A DNA stretch of 64,000 bases from Bacillota bacterium. GTDB lineage: Bacteria; Bacillota; Clostridia; Oscillospirales; Ruminococcaceae. The notes below the pieces were generated by a model, which saw only the letters and a program-made list of their open reading frames with translations, was not told where the DNA came from and ran no database searches. Each line of letters begins with the position of its first letter. The stretch's first letter is position 1. The translations under genes were made by a program, and so were the position numbers. The stretch covers positions 65,979 through 129,978 of the forward strand of contig JAEYNX010000015.1 of the NCBI GenBank assembly GCA_023412215.1, given 5' to 3'. Positions 26,501 through 34,556 of the stretch are shown one piece after another.

Positions 26501-29500
26501 GACCGAAGCGGGCTGGAGGGCACCACCACCAGCTTTGGCATGTGGGACGACACCTACGACCCTGCAGGCAGAAACGACACCGCGCAGGGTATGCCCAACC
26601 CGCGCTTCCCGGACCCCACCGGGATAAAAACCTTCTTTAAAGACAGAGACATTAAACTGCTGCTGGGCTTGCGCGTACATTTAAAGCTGCCTGACGCGCT
26701 TGGCGGCGACTGGAACCCATTGGTTGACGGAAATTTTGTAAACGAGGCATTGGATAAAGGCTATTTCTTAAAAAACCGTGACGGCAGCCTAATGAAGATT
26801 AACGCAAAATACCCCGCCGGGAACCGCACGAGAAAACTGACCGCCTATGTTGACGGCAGCAATCCTGCCGCGGCGGAATGGTACCGCCAGCAGGCGGCCC
26901 TGTGGGGGGTGGACGGCTTTAAGGAAGACACAATGGTACTAAACGGCGACAGAACCTACAACGACGGCAACTGGAACCGTCTTCTGTCTTATATGATAGA
27001 GCAGGATGACAGTGTAATGATTATGCGCAACGGCGCGTATTCGCTCTCGGGTGACATTCTGCGCATTAACGACGCTAATATGGGCACCAGCAACTCCAGC
27101 TTTAACAACTCGCCCGATCGCATGCCCATCAATGTGCTTGCGTATGCGGCAAGCGGTGTCTCCAACGCCTACCCCGACATTGTGGGCGGCACGGGCGGTA
27201 CCATCTCCAACCCCACCTTCCAAAAATACCTCGTGCGCAACGCACAATACGCGGCGCTGAACCCCAGCCTTTCGGTGGGCATTAACGCGCTGAAGATGAA
27301 TAATGAGGAATACAAGGCGGCTACCTTTAACGCTATCAACTGGCACAGCACCTATGCGCCCTATATCTACGATGCGGCACTCAAGAGCTGGGAGACCGGC
27401 TACCCCTACTCGGTTACCCCTCTCTACATCGCCTACCCCGAAGATGCTTATACCCACAACATGGTGAATACCACCGAGCGCGAATATGAATGGCTGCTGG
27501 GCGAAAGCCTTCTGGCTGCCCCACAGTTTGGCACCGACTTTGTTACCGCAGACACCCGAGATGTTTACCTGCCCGAGGGCAAGTGGATAGACTACTCTAC
27601 CGGTGAAAGCTTTGACGGCCCGCTGCTGCTTGAAAACCGCGCACACCCCATTGAGAACATCCCCGCATTTGTGGGCGGCAAGGGCGTACTGGTGGGGGAA
27701 GATATGCAGAATAAGGGCAATTACTTTGTTGAGGTCTTCCCCATCGCAAACAACGGTTCCACCTACGATTACACCTATATTGACGGCTCCACCACCTCGC
27801 AAATTGTAAACAACAACGTCGGTTGGTCACCCGCTACCTTAAAGGTGAGAGACACCAGTTCAAACAAGGATGTAACCTTCACCTACAATACGGTAAATAA
27901 ATCGATTAAATTTGCCTACGAAGCGGGCCACAACTACGAGCTTACCGGCGGAGAGGGCACAAAGGCGCTGGTAGCCACCACCGCGGAGGTTAGTAAAAAC
28001 AGGCTTGCCCTCGGGCAAACCGCGCAGTTAAGCGTTACCTCGGGTGAAAACGACGACGGAACCCCCGCCGACCTGCGCGAGGCCAACTACAGCTACAAAA
28101 CAAGCGACAGCGGCATCGTCACGGTCAGCAGCAGCGGCGTAATAACGCCCGTGAAGGAAGGCGGCGCGGACGTATGGGCCTCGGTAACGCTGAATAACGC
28201 ACAGGGCGCCCCCGTTACGGTGGATACCAACAAGCTGCATATCGAGGTAACAAAGCCTACCGTGGCGATTACCTCGCCTATCTTCTCCGCCGACGACTTT
28301 TCGTCCGGCAATATAAACGAATGGCAAGACCTCGCCCCTGAGGGCAGCTATTCCGTGCAGACCATCGCGGGGAATTCGGTACTGCAATATGCCGGTGCCG
28401 GAAAAAGCGGCGATCGCGGCACCCTGCTCAAGGGGGATATGACCTGGCAGGATTACACCGTGGAGGCCGACATCACCATTCCGTCGGCGCCCTCCGGCAA
28501 AACGTTCGGACTTACCCTGCGATATAACGGCGCTAACTCCTGCTACGTTGTGGGCTATACCGTGGGCACAGGCCTGCGGTACATCAAACGAAACGGCGAT
28601 GGCGCGAGCCCCGGCGTAGACTCCGTTTCGGTGCCCTTCACCATGAACCCCGGGCAGACCTATCATTTTAAGGCGGTTGCCAAGGGCAATCAGTTCGACC
28701 TGTATGTGGACGACGACCCCACTCCAAAACTTTCGGTAACAGACACTGCGCCGGTCGCACCCGTTTACCTAAACGGCCCCGCCGGAGTGTACGCAAGCGG
28801 CATGGATGTGGCCTTCGACAATTTTAAGGTGACCACCGAGTTTCCCAGCCTGCCGATCGAAATTTCCGGCACTAGTTTCGGCACCGACAAGGTATATCTG
28901 GATGTGTGGAATATTAACACCACCGTCACCCCGGATGTCGACGGCAACTGGGTATATCCCATTACCTACATTCCCAACGGCGACCACACGGTCGTGGCAA
29001 GTGTGAAGGACAATACCGGAAAGACTCTAAACAGCGCTACTACGCAGTTTACGGTTTCAGGTATGCCTGATGTACTGAATAAAACCGCACTTAAAGCAGC
29101 CATCGATTACGCAGACAGTAAGCGCCCTGCCGCCGAACAGATTGGCGAATACGACGGCCAATACCCACAGGCTACCGTTAACACACTTGCACAGGCCATC
29201 ACGCAGGCACAGCAGGTGTACGATGCCTCCACTGTTCAGGCAGATATCGACGCGGCAACGGATAGCCTCTACGCAGCGGTTACCGCCTTTGAAAAGACCA
29301 AGGTGACGATAAAACGCACCGCGCTTATGAACGCCATCAGCTCGGCACAGGGCAGGATGTCGGGCAGCTATACCGCTGCATCCAAGGCGCAGCTGCAAAT
29401 GGCAATCGACCATGCGATTACCGTACGCGATACGGTAAAGGTAACTCAGGCGGAAATCGATGCTGAAACCGCTGAACTGCTTAACCGTATTACGAAGCTT

Positions 29501-30214
29501 GTTCCCCTTCCTTCCTCCAATCACGGCGATAACAACGACAGCGATACAGAGGACACATCTTCCGCCTCCACGTCTTCTAGCCTTATAGATCAAATTAACA
29601 CCCCGTCCCAGGACAACACCGTGGTTGTGAATGCGGTCAATGGCTATGATATCAGCGCCTCCGTATTCGAGGCATTGAGGCAAAACCCCGGCAAAACACT
29701 CATTCTTAACAGCGGATGGTATGCTTGGAGCTTTAACGGCGCCGATATAAGGGCATCCCTTTCCGGGCAGGCCGGGGTGGATACCCGTCTTACCACCTCC
29801 TCGCCGAATGCTGCCGCCATTGCAAAGCTCACCCGCGGTACCAAAACCACCAATTTGCACTTCATTTATGAAGGGAACCTGCCGGGTCGAGCCACCCTTC
29901 GTATACAGTTGCCTCAATACGCAGGCAAAGCCTTATTCATTTACTACTTTAACCCTGAAAAGAACAGATTGGAGCTTTTATCTCCCGACGTTGTCGCCGA
30001 CAGAAACGGGTGGTTTACCTTTAAAATCTCCCACTGTTCCGATTACGTAGTAAGTGCCACCCCGATTGAGGGGGCGGTTATCATCCCTGAAACCGGCGGC
30101 GGTGCAGAAACAGTACAACCTATGGCAAACAGCCATGGCGCATATGCAGTGTTGATCGGTGTGGTGCTTACGGCAGTAGCATGGTCTGTGCAACGCATAA
30201 AAAGAATTTCTTAA
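23516..30214 (+). CDS. Giant wall-anchored GH31 alpha-glycosidase with LamG-like, Ig-like and FIVAR modules
   Basis: 2232 residues. Order: signal peptide (1-29, cleavage near VFA-AP); GH31 N-terminal region interrupted by an acidic Gly/Ser linker (~140-200); three LamG/DUF1080-like lectin folds (~203-370, ~375-575, ~580-790); GH31 barrel (~945-1415) with FGLGWEAFG, VDGFKEDTM (residues 1132-1140; D1138 the likely nucleophile), IMRNGAYSLSGDILRIND and LPEGKWIDYSTGESF. A Big2-like domain (~1485-1580), a fourth LamG-like fold (~1592-1772), an Ig-like domain (~1780-1849), two FIVAR helical repeats (~1851-1996), a linker and a C-terminal domain follow. It ends with IPETGG at 2190, a hydrophobic stretch and RIKRIS, a sortase-type sorting signal. 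It is an extracellular, cell-wall-bound enzyme on alpha-linked sugars; exact specificity unknown. The catalytic domain is split by lectin insertions. Ribosome site GAGAGG. Confidence 0.88.
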   Translation: MLRKTKSILAILSAALILFSCINLTVFAAPAITVTDGEIVTLQTPNYTVKIAKNGFRYGFYRPDGAAFADMHATAGISFGKAGSTPYDAQSSVFNGLVGDTASFEVTNTNHEVADVSMKMFDHYVRFSIIPKGSTQSLLSTLPQTVVLGTSDTGSPGESDTAEGPLPGESSAGEENIAGMQADESSPNGTALGESENTEFGELFTTAQAGGYLHMLGDQDPLNATVYRLVTPGMPNDYTMEADVKIDAGSTKSVGIYAHYNASNAFHLFFIKAGTAGTGSIGLKRLGALTTVDLAPASITSEGNAITVQAGKWYHMKMVVQQKAIQCYLDGVLVFNAVDSGASNAEIQGGCGLRADKTGACFDNISVTSTDGATSYFGMDFESTDGIAGWQHAQWEKKLGSSSAEYVSAGGTVTAIPAYDPNSNTYLYIKPSDLNSVSVKELTDADIPDDNYTLESRVRFENAVAGTSSTGLFAHYNAPTAFHLFFAKSGGAYLKRLIVMGTSPTLGEKLMSSIEANKWYRMKLVASGTNLKCYLGGQLIFESNDTSASAAEILGGCGLRVYKDGASFDDIKVYSNANPLDIYYENDFEGKTLQDVSGDFAERLNLNAGVDISTVQLKTELRTDNPDAQLDNKYLLLTASPMSSAVITAGSAWSDYSVSADTSFTIGDEQTAASLLMRYADSQNYYRFGFLKFGYVSLIKAVGGVETVLQEVPFDFTYDKFYNLKAELSGQTITCFVDDTQVLTATDGTFAQGTAGVMANVTTAKVDNFTVTGGAAFADSFDGDLSAWALSGNAIISYDGDPAQNPSEPEHPVGNLFTIDARVEGNINPMYGLGDYGAVANTGSSVRDSSNVFGVNRTSAGSFTNKDGGPVRFISNFSIAPQRGFAQVLFEEADKRVVINQTQTMLGVLETEQVTTLYYFLGDVEQIYKDYRDVRNAEGYKDTKPHYEMFGLGWEAFGALGWNAYQANVMETVQDYLDEGYNITWAVIGSGFWTGDRSGLEGTTTSFGMWDDTYDPAGRNDTAQGMPNPRFPDPTGIKTFFKDRDIKLLLGLRVHLKLPDALGGDWNPLVDGNFVNEALDKGYFLKNRDGSLMKINAKYPAGNRTRKLTAYVDGSNPAAAEWYRQQAALWGVDGFKEDTMVLNGDRTYNDGNWNRLLSYMIEQDDSVMIMRNGAYSLSGDILRINDANMGTSNSSFNNSPDRMPINVLAYAASGVSNAYPDIVGGTGGTISNPTFQKYLVRNAQYAALNPSLSVGINALKMNNEEYKAATFNAINWHSTYAPYIYDAALKSWETGYPYSVTPLYIAYPEDAYTHNMVNTTEREYEWLLGESLLAAPQFGTDFVTADTRDVYLPEGKWIDYSTGESFDGPLLLENRAHPIENIPAFVGGKGVLVGEDMQNKGNYFVEVFPIANNGSTYDYTYIDGSTTSQIVNNNVGWSPATLKVRDTSSNKDVTFTYNTVNKSIKFAYEAGHNYELTGGEGTKALVATTAEVSKNRLALGQTAQLSVTSGENDDGTPADLREANYSYKTSDSGIVTVSSSGVITPVKEGGADVWASVTLNNAQGAPVTVDTNKLHIEVTKPTVAITSPIFSADDFSSGNINEWQDLAPEGSYSVQTIAGNSVLQYAGAGKSGDRGTLLKGDMTWQDYTVEADITIPSAPSGKTFGLTLRYNGANSCYVVGYTVGTGLRYIKRNGDGASPGVDSVSVPFTMNPGQTYHFKAVAKGNQFDLYVDDDPTPKLSVTDTAPVAPVYLNGPAGVYASGMDVAFDNFKVTTEFPSLPIEISGTSFGTDKVYLDVWNINTTVTPDVDGNWVYPITYIPNGDHTVVASVKDNTGKTLNSATTQFTVSGMPDVLNKTALKAAIDYADSKRPAAEQIGEYDGQYPQATVNTLAQAITQAQQVYDASTVQADIDAATDSLYAAVTAFEKTKVTIKRTALMNAISSAQGRMSGSYTAASKAQLQMAIDHAITVRDTVKVTQAEIDAETAELLNRITKLVPLPSSNHGDNNDSDTEDTSSASTSSSLIDQINTPSQDNTVVVNAVNGYDISASVFEALRQNPGKTLILNSGWYAWSFNGADIRASLSGQAGVDTRLTTSSPNAAAIAKLTRGTKTTNLHFIYEGNLPGRATLRIQLPQYAGKALFIYYFNPEKNRLELLSPDVVADRNGWFTFKISHCSDYVVSATPIEGAVIIPETGGGAETVQPMANSHGAYAVLIGVVLTAVAWSVQRIKRIS

Positions 30215-30251
30215 GCACACATATTCGGTATCGCATAAACTAATAGTGACA

Positions 30252-30287
30252 AAAGTATCTGTATCGTCATTGATACAGATACTTTTT
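30252..30287 (+). terminator. Rho-independent terminator after GH31 gene
   Basis: AAAGTATCTGTATC (30252-30265) pairs with GATACAGATACTTT (30272-30285), 6-nt loop, followed by a T-run to 30287. It lies ~40 bp after the stop codon. Confidence 0.9.
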
Positions 30288-30844
30288 CATAGTGGAATAT
30301 TTCCAGATAATGCACATTTTTCAGGCTGAGTCAAAACAGTCACGGTAAAGTGTTTACAGATACTCGCTTCACGTCAAACGGGACAATTTGGATTCCTGCG
30401 TATTTGAACTAACATCAAAGCTTGTTTAATGTATAATTATGGCGTTTCCTTTTTTAACGAGAAAACTTCGTTTTAAAGGTGACGCTTTTTTATTCAAGAT
30501 ACTCTAGATTTCGATGGAAAACGTCACCGGATAGAAGATGTTATATATTGCGGTAATAGTAGAGTTTTGCAAAGAATTTGCGTATATTTCTTCGTAAGAT
30601 TGAGCACAAACGAGCTTTACCAAACCATTAGAGTATACTATAACTACGTTAAAAAACAGCATCTTAGGCTTCAGAAGCATGCAATTTATCTAAAATAGGG
30701 TTGTCAATACGAAAACTTTTCAATCAGTATATCTAATCGGACGTGAAAAAGGACAAGATTTAAGATGAATTTACCAGAATGGCAAGAAAGAGGCTTTCTT
30801 TCCTGGCTTTCGTTTGCTATGATACAACTGTGATAGGGTATGTT
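30288..30844 (+). other. Long gene-free region upstream of the third importer operon
   Basis: No credible gene in ~560 bp. A TATAAT at 30432-30437 and a TATGAT at 30818-30823 (with an upstream TG-like extension) are possible -10 boxes. GGTGACG (30478-30484) can pair with CGTCACC (30522-30528). The last 80 bp before the next gene hold the structured leader described separately. Confidence 0.5.
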
Positions 30845-30898
30845 CCGGCGTGTGCCGGGGGGTCACAGCAGTCTTTCGTCGTGACCCGCGAGGACTGC
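30845..30898 (+). promoter_or_regulatory. Pseudoknot-like structured leader before binding-protein gene
   Basis: Three compact helices just upstream of the ribosome site: CCGGC (30845-30849) with GCCGG (30854-30858) around a 4-nt loop; GGGTCAC (30860-30866) with GTGACCC (30881-30887); and GCAGTC (30868-30873) with GACTGC (30893-30898). The last two interleave (a-b-a'-b'), the order of an H-type pseudoknot. It ends 11 nt before AAGGAG. I do not recognise it as a known riboswitch class. Confidence 0.5.
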
Positions 30899-30924
30899 GC
30901 AATTTTTAAGAAGGAGCGATTCTA

Positions 30925-32454
30925 GTGAAATCACGTAAAGTTCTGGCGCTGTTACTGGCTCTGTCCATGATTTCCGCGCTCGTAACAGCCTGTGGTTCCT
31001 CCTCCACCCCTGCCGTAGATTCGTCGGCAGGTGAAAGCTCCACAGCTACTAGCTCAGTCAGTGAGGAAGCACCAAAGGTCGAGAAGCCAAAATCCATCAC
31101 GCTGATGGTGGATGGTACGTTCCTGATCAAGGAAAATGGCGAGGCGATTCTCGAAAAAGGGTACGAAGATCTGTTTGGCATCGACCTCATTATTAACCAC
31201 CCGGTACATAACGAGTACTACGAAAAGGTTAACCTTGCGTTCTCGTCGGGAAACGTCCCCGACGTACTGATTGCAACGAGCAACTACTACCTCAACTTTG
31301 CCTCAAACGGCGCCCTGTATGACATCACGGATCTCTATGAGAATTCCGAGATCAAAAACAACGTTGTTGACCAGTCGATTATCGATTCCATTCGCGTGGA
31401 CGGCCGCCTATACGGTCTCCCCCGTGAACGCGGAAACGGCACGATTACCTATGTCCGCGGCGATTGGATGGATAAGCTCGGCATCTCGAACCCGACGAAC
31501 TACGAAGAGTTTTTGACGATGCTGCGCAGATTCAAGAATGAGAATCCGGATGGGCTGTCTCCTGCTGAAGTAATCCCGATCACCTCCAGCGGGCTTGTCA
31601 ACTCCGAGTTCCCGCTCGACATCTATCTTCGTGAGTTCTACTGGACGGCAACACCTGATTTCGTCAAGCGCGGCGATACATGGGTAGACGGCATGACCGA
31701 GGACGTCATGAAAGATGCCCTCCAAAGAATGCGCGATGCATACTCCGAGGGCCTGATTGATAAGGAAATTATCACGAACCAAACCTCCACCTGCCGCGAT
31801 AAATTTTACGCCGGCACGGTCGGTGCGTTCAACTACTGGGCGGGTACATGGAACCTGAACCTGCACAACAACCTGACGGCCAATAAACCTGACGCAACGG
31901 TTGTACCGATTCCTCCGATCAAGGAGACCAAGTATGTGGAGCGTGCGCCGATTCCGATTTGCATCACGACGAACGGGCCGACGAGCAAGACGAATCCTGA
32001 AGGTGTATTCGAGTACTTCCTAGCTACGTTGCTGGATAACGGTGACGGGCAAAACTTCTGGACCTTCGGTGTAAAGGGTGAGGAAGGCTCTGCAACTTAC
32101 ACCACCGACGCGAATGGCAACATCTCTATGCTGCCTTCCGTAGAAGACCCGAAGAAGAACTTCACCAAAGCCTGGGAGGATCCTGCTCTGTCCATCACAA
32201 GCTTTGCTCCGAAGTTTGAGTTCGACCCGCTGATCAGCAATTCCTTGGAGATGTTCCAATCCAATATGACCGTTTACAGCATCTTCCCTACCTCCGAGGC
32301 GATCAACGACCTCCTGTCTGAGTTAAATTCGCTGAAGGCGAAATATGTTGCTAAGATTGTGTACAGCGAGGTCACCATTGACGAAGGCCTTACACAGTAC
32401 ACGAACGAGGCAAAGGGAATGATTGAAGCCATTCTAAAAGACCTCAATAAATAA
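30925..32454 (+). CDS. Sugar-binding lipoprotein of LplA type
   Basis: A 509-residue solute-binding protein, longer than the other binding proteins here and typical of the LplA/YtcQ group that partners LplB and YtcP permeases. The GTG start at 30925 follows AAGGAG with 9-nt spacing. Signal peptide MKSRKVLALLLALSMISALV with lipobox VTAC, then a Ser/Thr/Ala-rich linker. The mature protein has the group's DVLIATSNYYLNFASNGALY segment and late TSEAINDLLSELNSLK helix. It delivers a plant-cell-wall oligosaccharide (rhamnogalacturonan, arabinan or xylan fragments judged by the GH43, GH28 and GH105 neighbours; inference). Two hairpins separate it from the permease genes. Confidence 0.9.
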   Translation: MKSRKVLALLLALSMISALVTACGSSSTPAVDSSAGESSTATSSVSEEAPKVEKPKSITLMVDGTFLIKENGEAILEKGYEDLFGIDLIINHPVHNEYYEKVNLAFSSGNVPDVLIATSNYYLNFASNGALYDITDLYENSEIKNNVVDQSIIDSIRVDGRLYGLPRERGNGTITYVRGDWMDKLGISNPTNYEEFLTMLRRFKNENPDGLSPAEVIPITSSGLVNSEFPLDIYLREFYWTATPDFVKRGDTWVDGMTEDVMKDALQRMRDAYSEGLIDKEIITNQTSTCRDKFYAGTVGAFNYWAGTWNLNLHNNLTANKPDATVVPIPPIKETKYVERAPIPICITTNGPTSKTNPEGVFEYFLATLLDNGDGQNFWTFGVKGEEGSATYTTDANGNISMLPSVEDPKKNFTKAWEDPALSITSFAPKFEFDPLISNSLEMFQSNMTVYSIFPTSEAINDLLSELNSLKAKYVAKIVYSEVTIDEGLTQYTNEAKGMIEAILKDLNK

Positions 32455-32470
32455 AGCGACTGAGCCGGCG

Positions 32471-32548
32471 GGCAGGATGTGCAGTCTGTATCTCCTGCCG
32501 TTTGGCGGGTGCCCTCAATCCCTTCGCGCATGATTGAAGGCACCCGCC
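32471..32548 (+). terminator. Paired intercistronic stem-loops after binding protein
   Basis: GGCAGGA (32471-32477) pairs with TCCTGCC (32493-32499). Then GGCGGGTGCC plus TCAAT (32504-32519) pairs with ATTGA plus GGCACCCGCC (32533-32548) with one mismatch. No T-run follows. Strong enough to stabilise the upstream message or reduce read-through to the permeases. Confidence 0.75.
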
Positions 32549-32587
32549 AGATAAACTATAACGACCAACGGGGAAGGAAAGATAGCT

Positions 32588-33547
32588 ATGTCACAAGGAA
32601 CAGCAGTTTTAGATGTAGTAAAGCCCCAGAATAAGAAGCAGAGCGCCTGGGCGAAAAAGTGGAAAAAGATCAAGTATTACCGCGCCTACTATATCATTTT
32701 CCTGCCGGTCTTTATCTTTGCTATCCTATTCAAGTACTTACCGATGCTCGGTATTCGCTACGCCTTCTATGACTTCACCCCATTTAAGCAGAAGTTTGTG
32801 GGCATTGAGAATTTTCAGGATCTTTTCTTTGGGCTGAAGGCGCCGATGTTCTGGCGAAGCTTTCAGAATACGATTTTCCTGAGCATCATCAATCTTCTCC
32901 TTGCAACGGTCATTTCCGTTGCTGTTGCACTTTTGCTGAACGATCTGGCGTCAAGAAAACTGCGAAGCTGTGTGCAAACGCTGCTTTATCTTCCCCACTT
33001 TATGTCGTGGGTTGTGGTCGCATCCATCTTTGTGATCGTTCTCTCCCCTTCGGGCGGATTCATAAACGGCCTCCTCGGCGTGGTGGGAATTGACCCGGTC
33101 TACTTCCTCGCAGAGGAAAGCTGGTGGACACCGATCTACCTATTCATCTGCCGATGGAAGGATACGGGCTGGGGAACGATTATCTACCTTGCTGCACTGT
33201 CAGGCGTTGATCCGCAGCTCTATGAAGCAGCGGCGATCGATGGCGCGGGCAAGTGGAAGCAGACGCTGAACATCACACTACCCAGCATCACCACGACGAT
33301 TATGACGGTATTTGTTTTAAACCTCGGCAAGATTATGAATATTTTCGAGTCGGTATTCGTGCTCCAAAACGACAAGGTGCTTGACGTTGCGGACGTAGTT
33401 ACGACCTTCGCCTACCGCATTGGTATCCAGGGCGCAGATTACGGTATGGGAACGGCAATCGGTTTGTTTAAATCCGTGGTCGGGCTTGTGCTTGTGCTTA
33501 TTACGGATCGCATTAACAAACGGCTCCGCGGATCCAGTCTGCTGTAA
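32588..33547 (+). CDS. Polysaccharide ABC transporter permease (LplB/YteP type)
   Basis: A 319-residue membrane protein. A basic N-terminal tail is followed by YYIIFLPVFIFAILFKYLPM and GIRYAFYDFTPFKQKFVG, the LplB/YteP hallmark, and the EAA loop QLYEAAAIDGAGKWKQTLNI (~residues 215-235). Ribosome site GGGGAAGGAAAG. It is the first channel subunit; its partner starts 16 bp after its stop. Such permeases import large pectic or xylan oligosaccharides and borrow a shared ATPase. Confidence 0.92.
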   Translation: MSQGTAVLDVVKPQNKKQSAWAKKWKKIKYYRAYYIIFLPVFIFAILFKYLPMLGIRYAFYDFTPFKQKFVGIENFQDLFFGLKAPMFWRSFQNTIFLSIINLLLATVISVAVALLLNDLASRKLRSCVQTLLYLPHFMSWVVVASIFVIVLSPSGGFINGLLGVVGIDPVYFLAEESWWTPIYLFICRWKDTGWGTIIYLAALSGVDPQLYEAAAIDGAGKWKQTLNITLPSITTTIMTVFVLNLGKIMNIFESVFVLQNDKVLDVADVVTTFAYRIGIQGADYGMGTAIGLFKSVVGLVLVLITDRINKRLRGSSLL

Positions 33548-33563
33548 GGGAGGGGGAAAAGCA

Positions 33564-34430
33564 ATGAAAGAAAAGTTTTCATTTCGGCGGGGCAATGCCG
33601 CCCGATCGCTATTTCGCATCTTCGAAGTTACGATTCTGCTTTTTTTAAGCCTCTCCATGCTGATTCCTCTGCTAAAGGTGCTTTCGGACTCCATGGATAA
33701 AACGACGATCTACGGTATCAACCTCATCCCACGCAATTTCTCGATGGATGCCTACAAAACGATCTTTACGAACAAGGATCTTTACATGCCGTTCGTGATC
33801 TCATGCCTGACCACGGTGGTAGGAACCGCACTTGGCCTTCTGATTACCACGCTCGGCGCGTACGTACTGATCCATACCGACATGGTGGGCCGAGGTTTTT
33901 TGGCAAAATTTATTTTTCTCACGATGATTTTTGACGGCGGACTGGTTCCAACCTTTCTGGTACTGAAGGGGCTTGGCCTTACCGATACGCTTGGCGCGAT
34001 TCTGCTGCCCGCGAGCCTCAACGTATTTAACCTGATTCTGATGCGCAACTTCTTCGACCAGCTGCCCAAAGCGTTGTTTGAATCGGCGGAGATTGACGGC
34101 TGTACGCCGATGCGCACGTTCATGTCCATCGTGTTGCCGCTGTCGCTTCCCGCGCTTGCTTCCATCGGCTTATTCTTTGCGGTGGCGTATTGGAATGAGT
34201 TCTTCAGCTACGTCATGTACATTTCAGACACAGCACTTTATAACTTTCAGGTAAAGATGCGTGAGCTCGTCATCAACGAACAAACACTGATGGATCCCTC
34301 TGTTGTCGGCTTCGGAAACATGGTGAAGAACTCGGCGGTCATCATCGCCATCATCCCGTTTATGTTTATTTATCCGTTCGTGCAGAGGCACTTTGTATCC
34401 GGCGTAACGATGGGTGCTGTCAAAGAATAA
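33564..34430 (+). CDS. Carbohydrate ABC transporter permease (YtcP/MalG type)
   Basis: 288 residues. The ATG at 33564 follows GGGAGGGGGAAAAGC; the longer frame from 33420 overlaps the previous gene by 128 bp and lacks a ribosome site. Six membrane helices, EAA loop ALFESAEIDGCTPMRTFMSI, and the closing tail HFVSGVTMGAVKE are typical of YtcP-type partners of LplB. Second channel subunit of the importer. Confidence 0.92.
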   Translation: MKEKFSFRRGNAARSLFRIFEVTILLFLSLSMLIPLLKVLSDSMDKTTIYGINLIPRNFSMDAYKTIFTNKDLYMPFVISCLTTVVGTALGLLITTLGAYVLIHTDMVGRGFLAKFIFLTMIFDGGLVPTFLVLKGLGLTDTLGAILLPASLNVFNLILMRNFFDQLPKALFESAEIDGCTPMRTFMSIVLPLSLPALASIGLFFAVAYWNEFFSYVMYISDTALYNFQVKMRELVINEQTLMDPSVVGFGNMVKNSAVIIAIIPFMFIYPFVQRHFVSGVTMGAVKE

Positions 34431-34556
34431 TCACAAACACATTTGTCGGAAACGGGGAACTGCTCAAAAACGGTTCCTCGTTCCTCCATATTCAAACACT
34501 TCTTCTCCGTGATCCTGCGCAGACAGGCACGCTCATATGGGAGGGAAAACGGATCT

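Noticed and set aside
26939..27802. Open frame of 287 codons on the - strand (also 28028-28666 and 29057-29917)
   Set aside because: Lie wholly opposite the GH31 gene, whose GH31 and FIVAR motifs are unmistakable.
30845..30898. Assignment of the leader to a known riboswitch (fluoride, preQ1, ZTP and SAM-II considered)
   Set aside because: None of the conserved loop sequences of these classes is present; only the helix order is similar.
30925..31190. Antisense frame at the start of the LplA-type gene (30906-31190, - strand)
   Set aside because: Shadow of the signal peptide and linker coding region.
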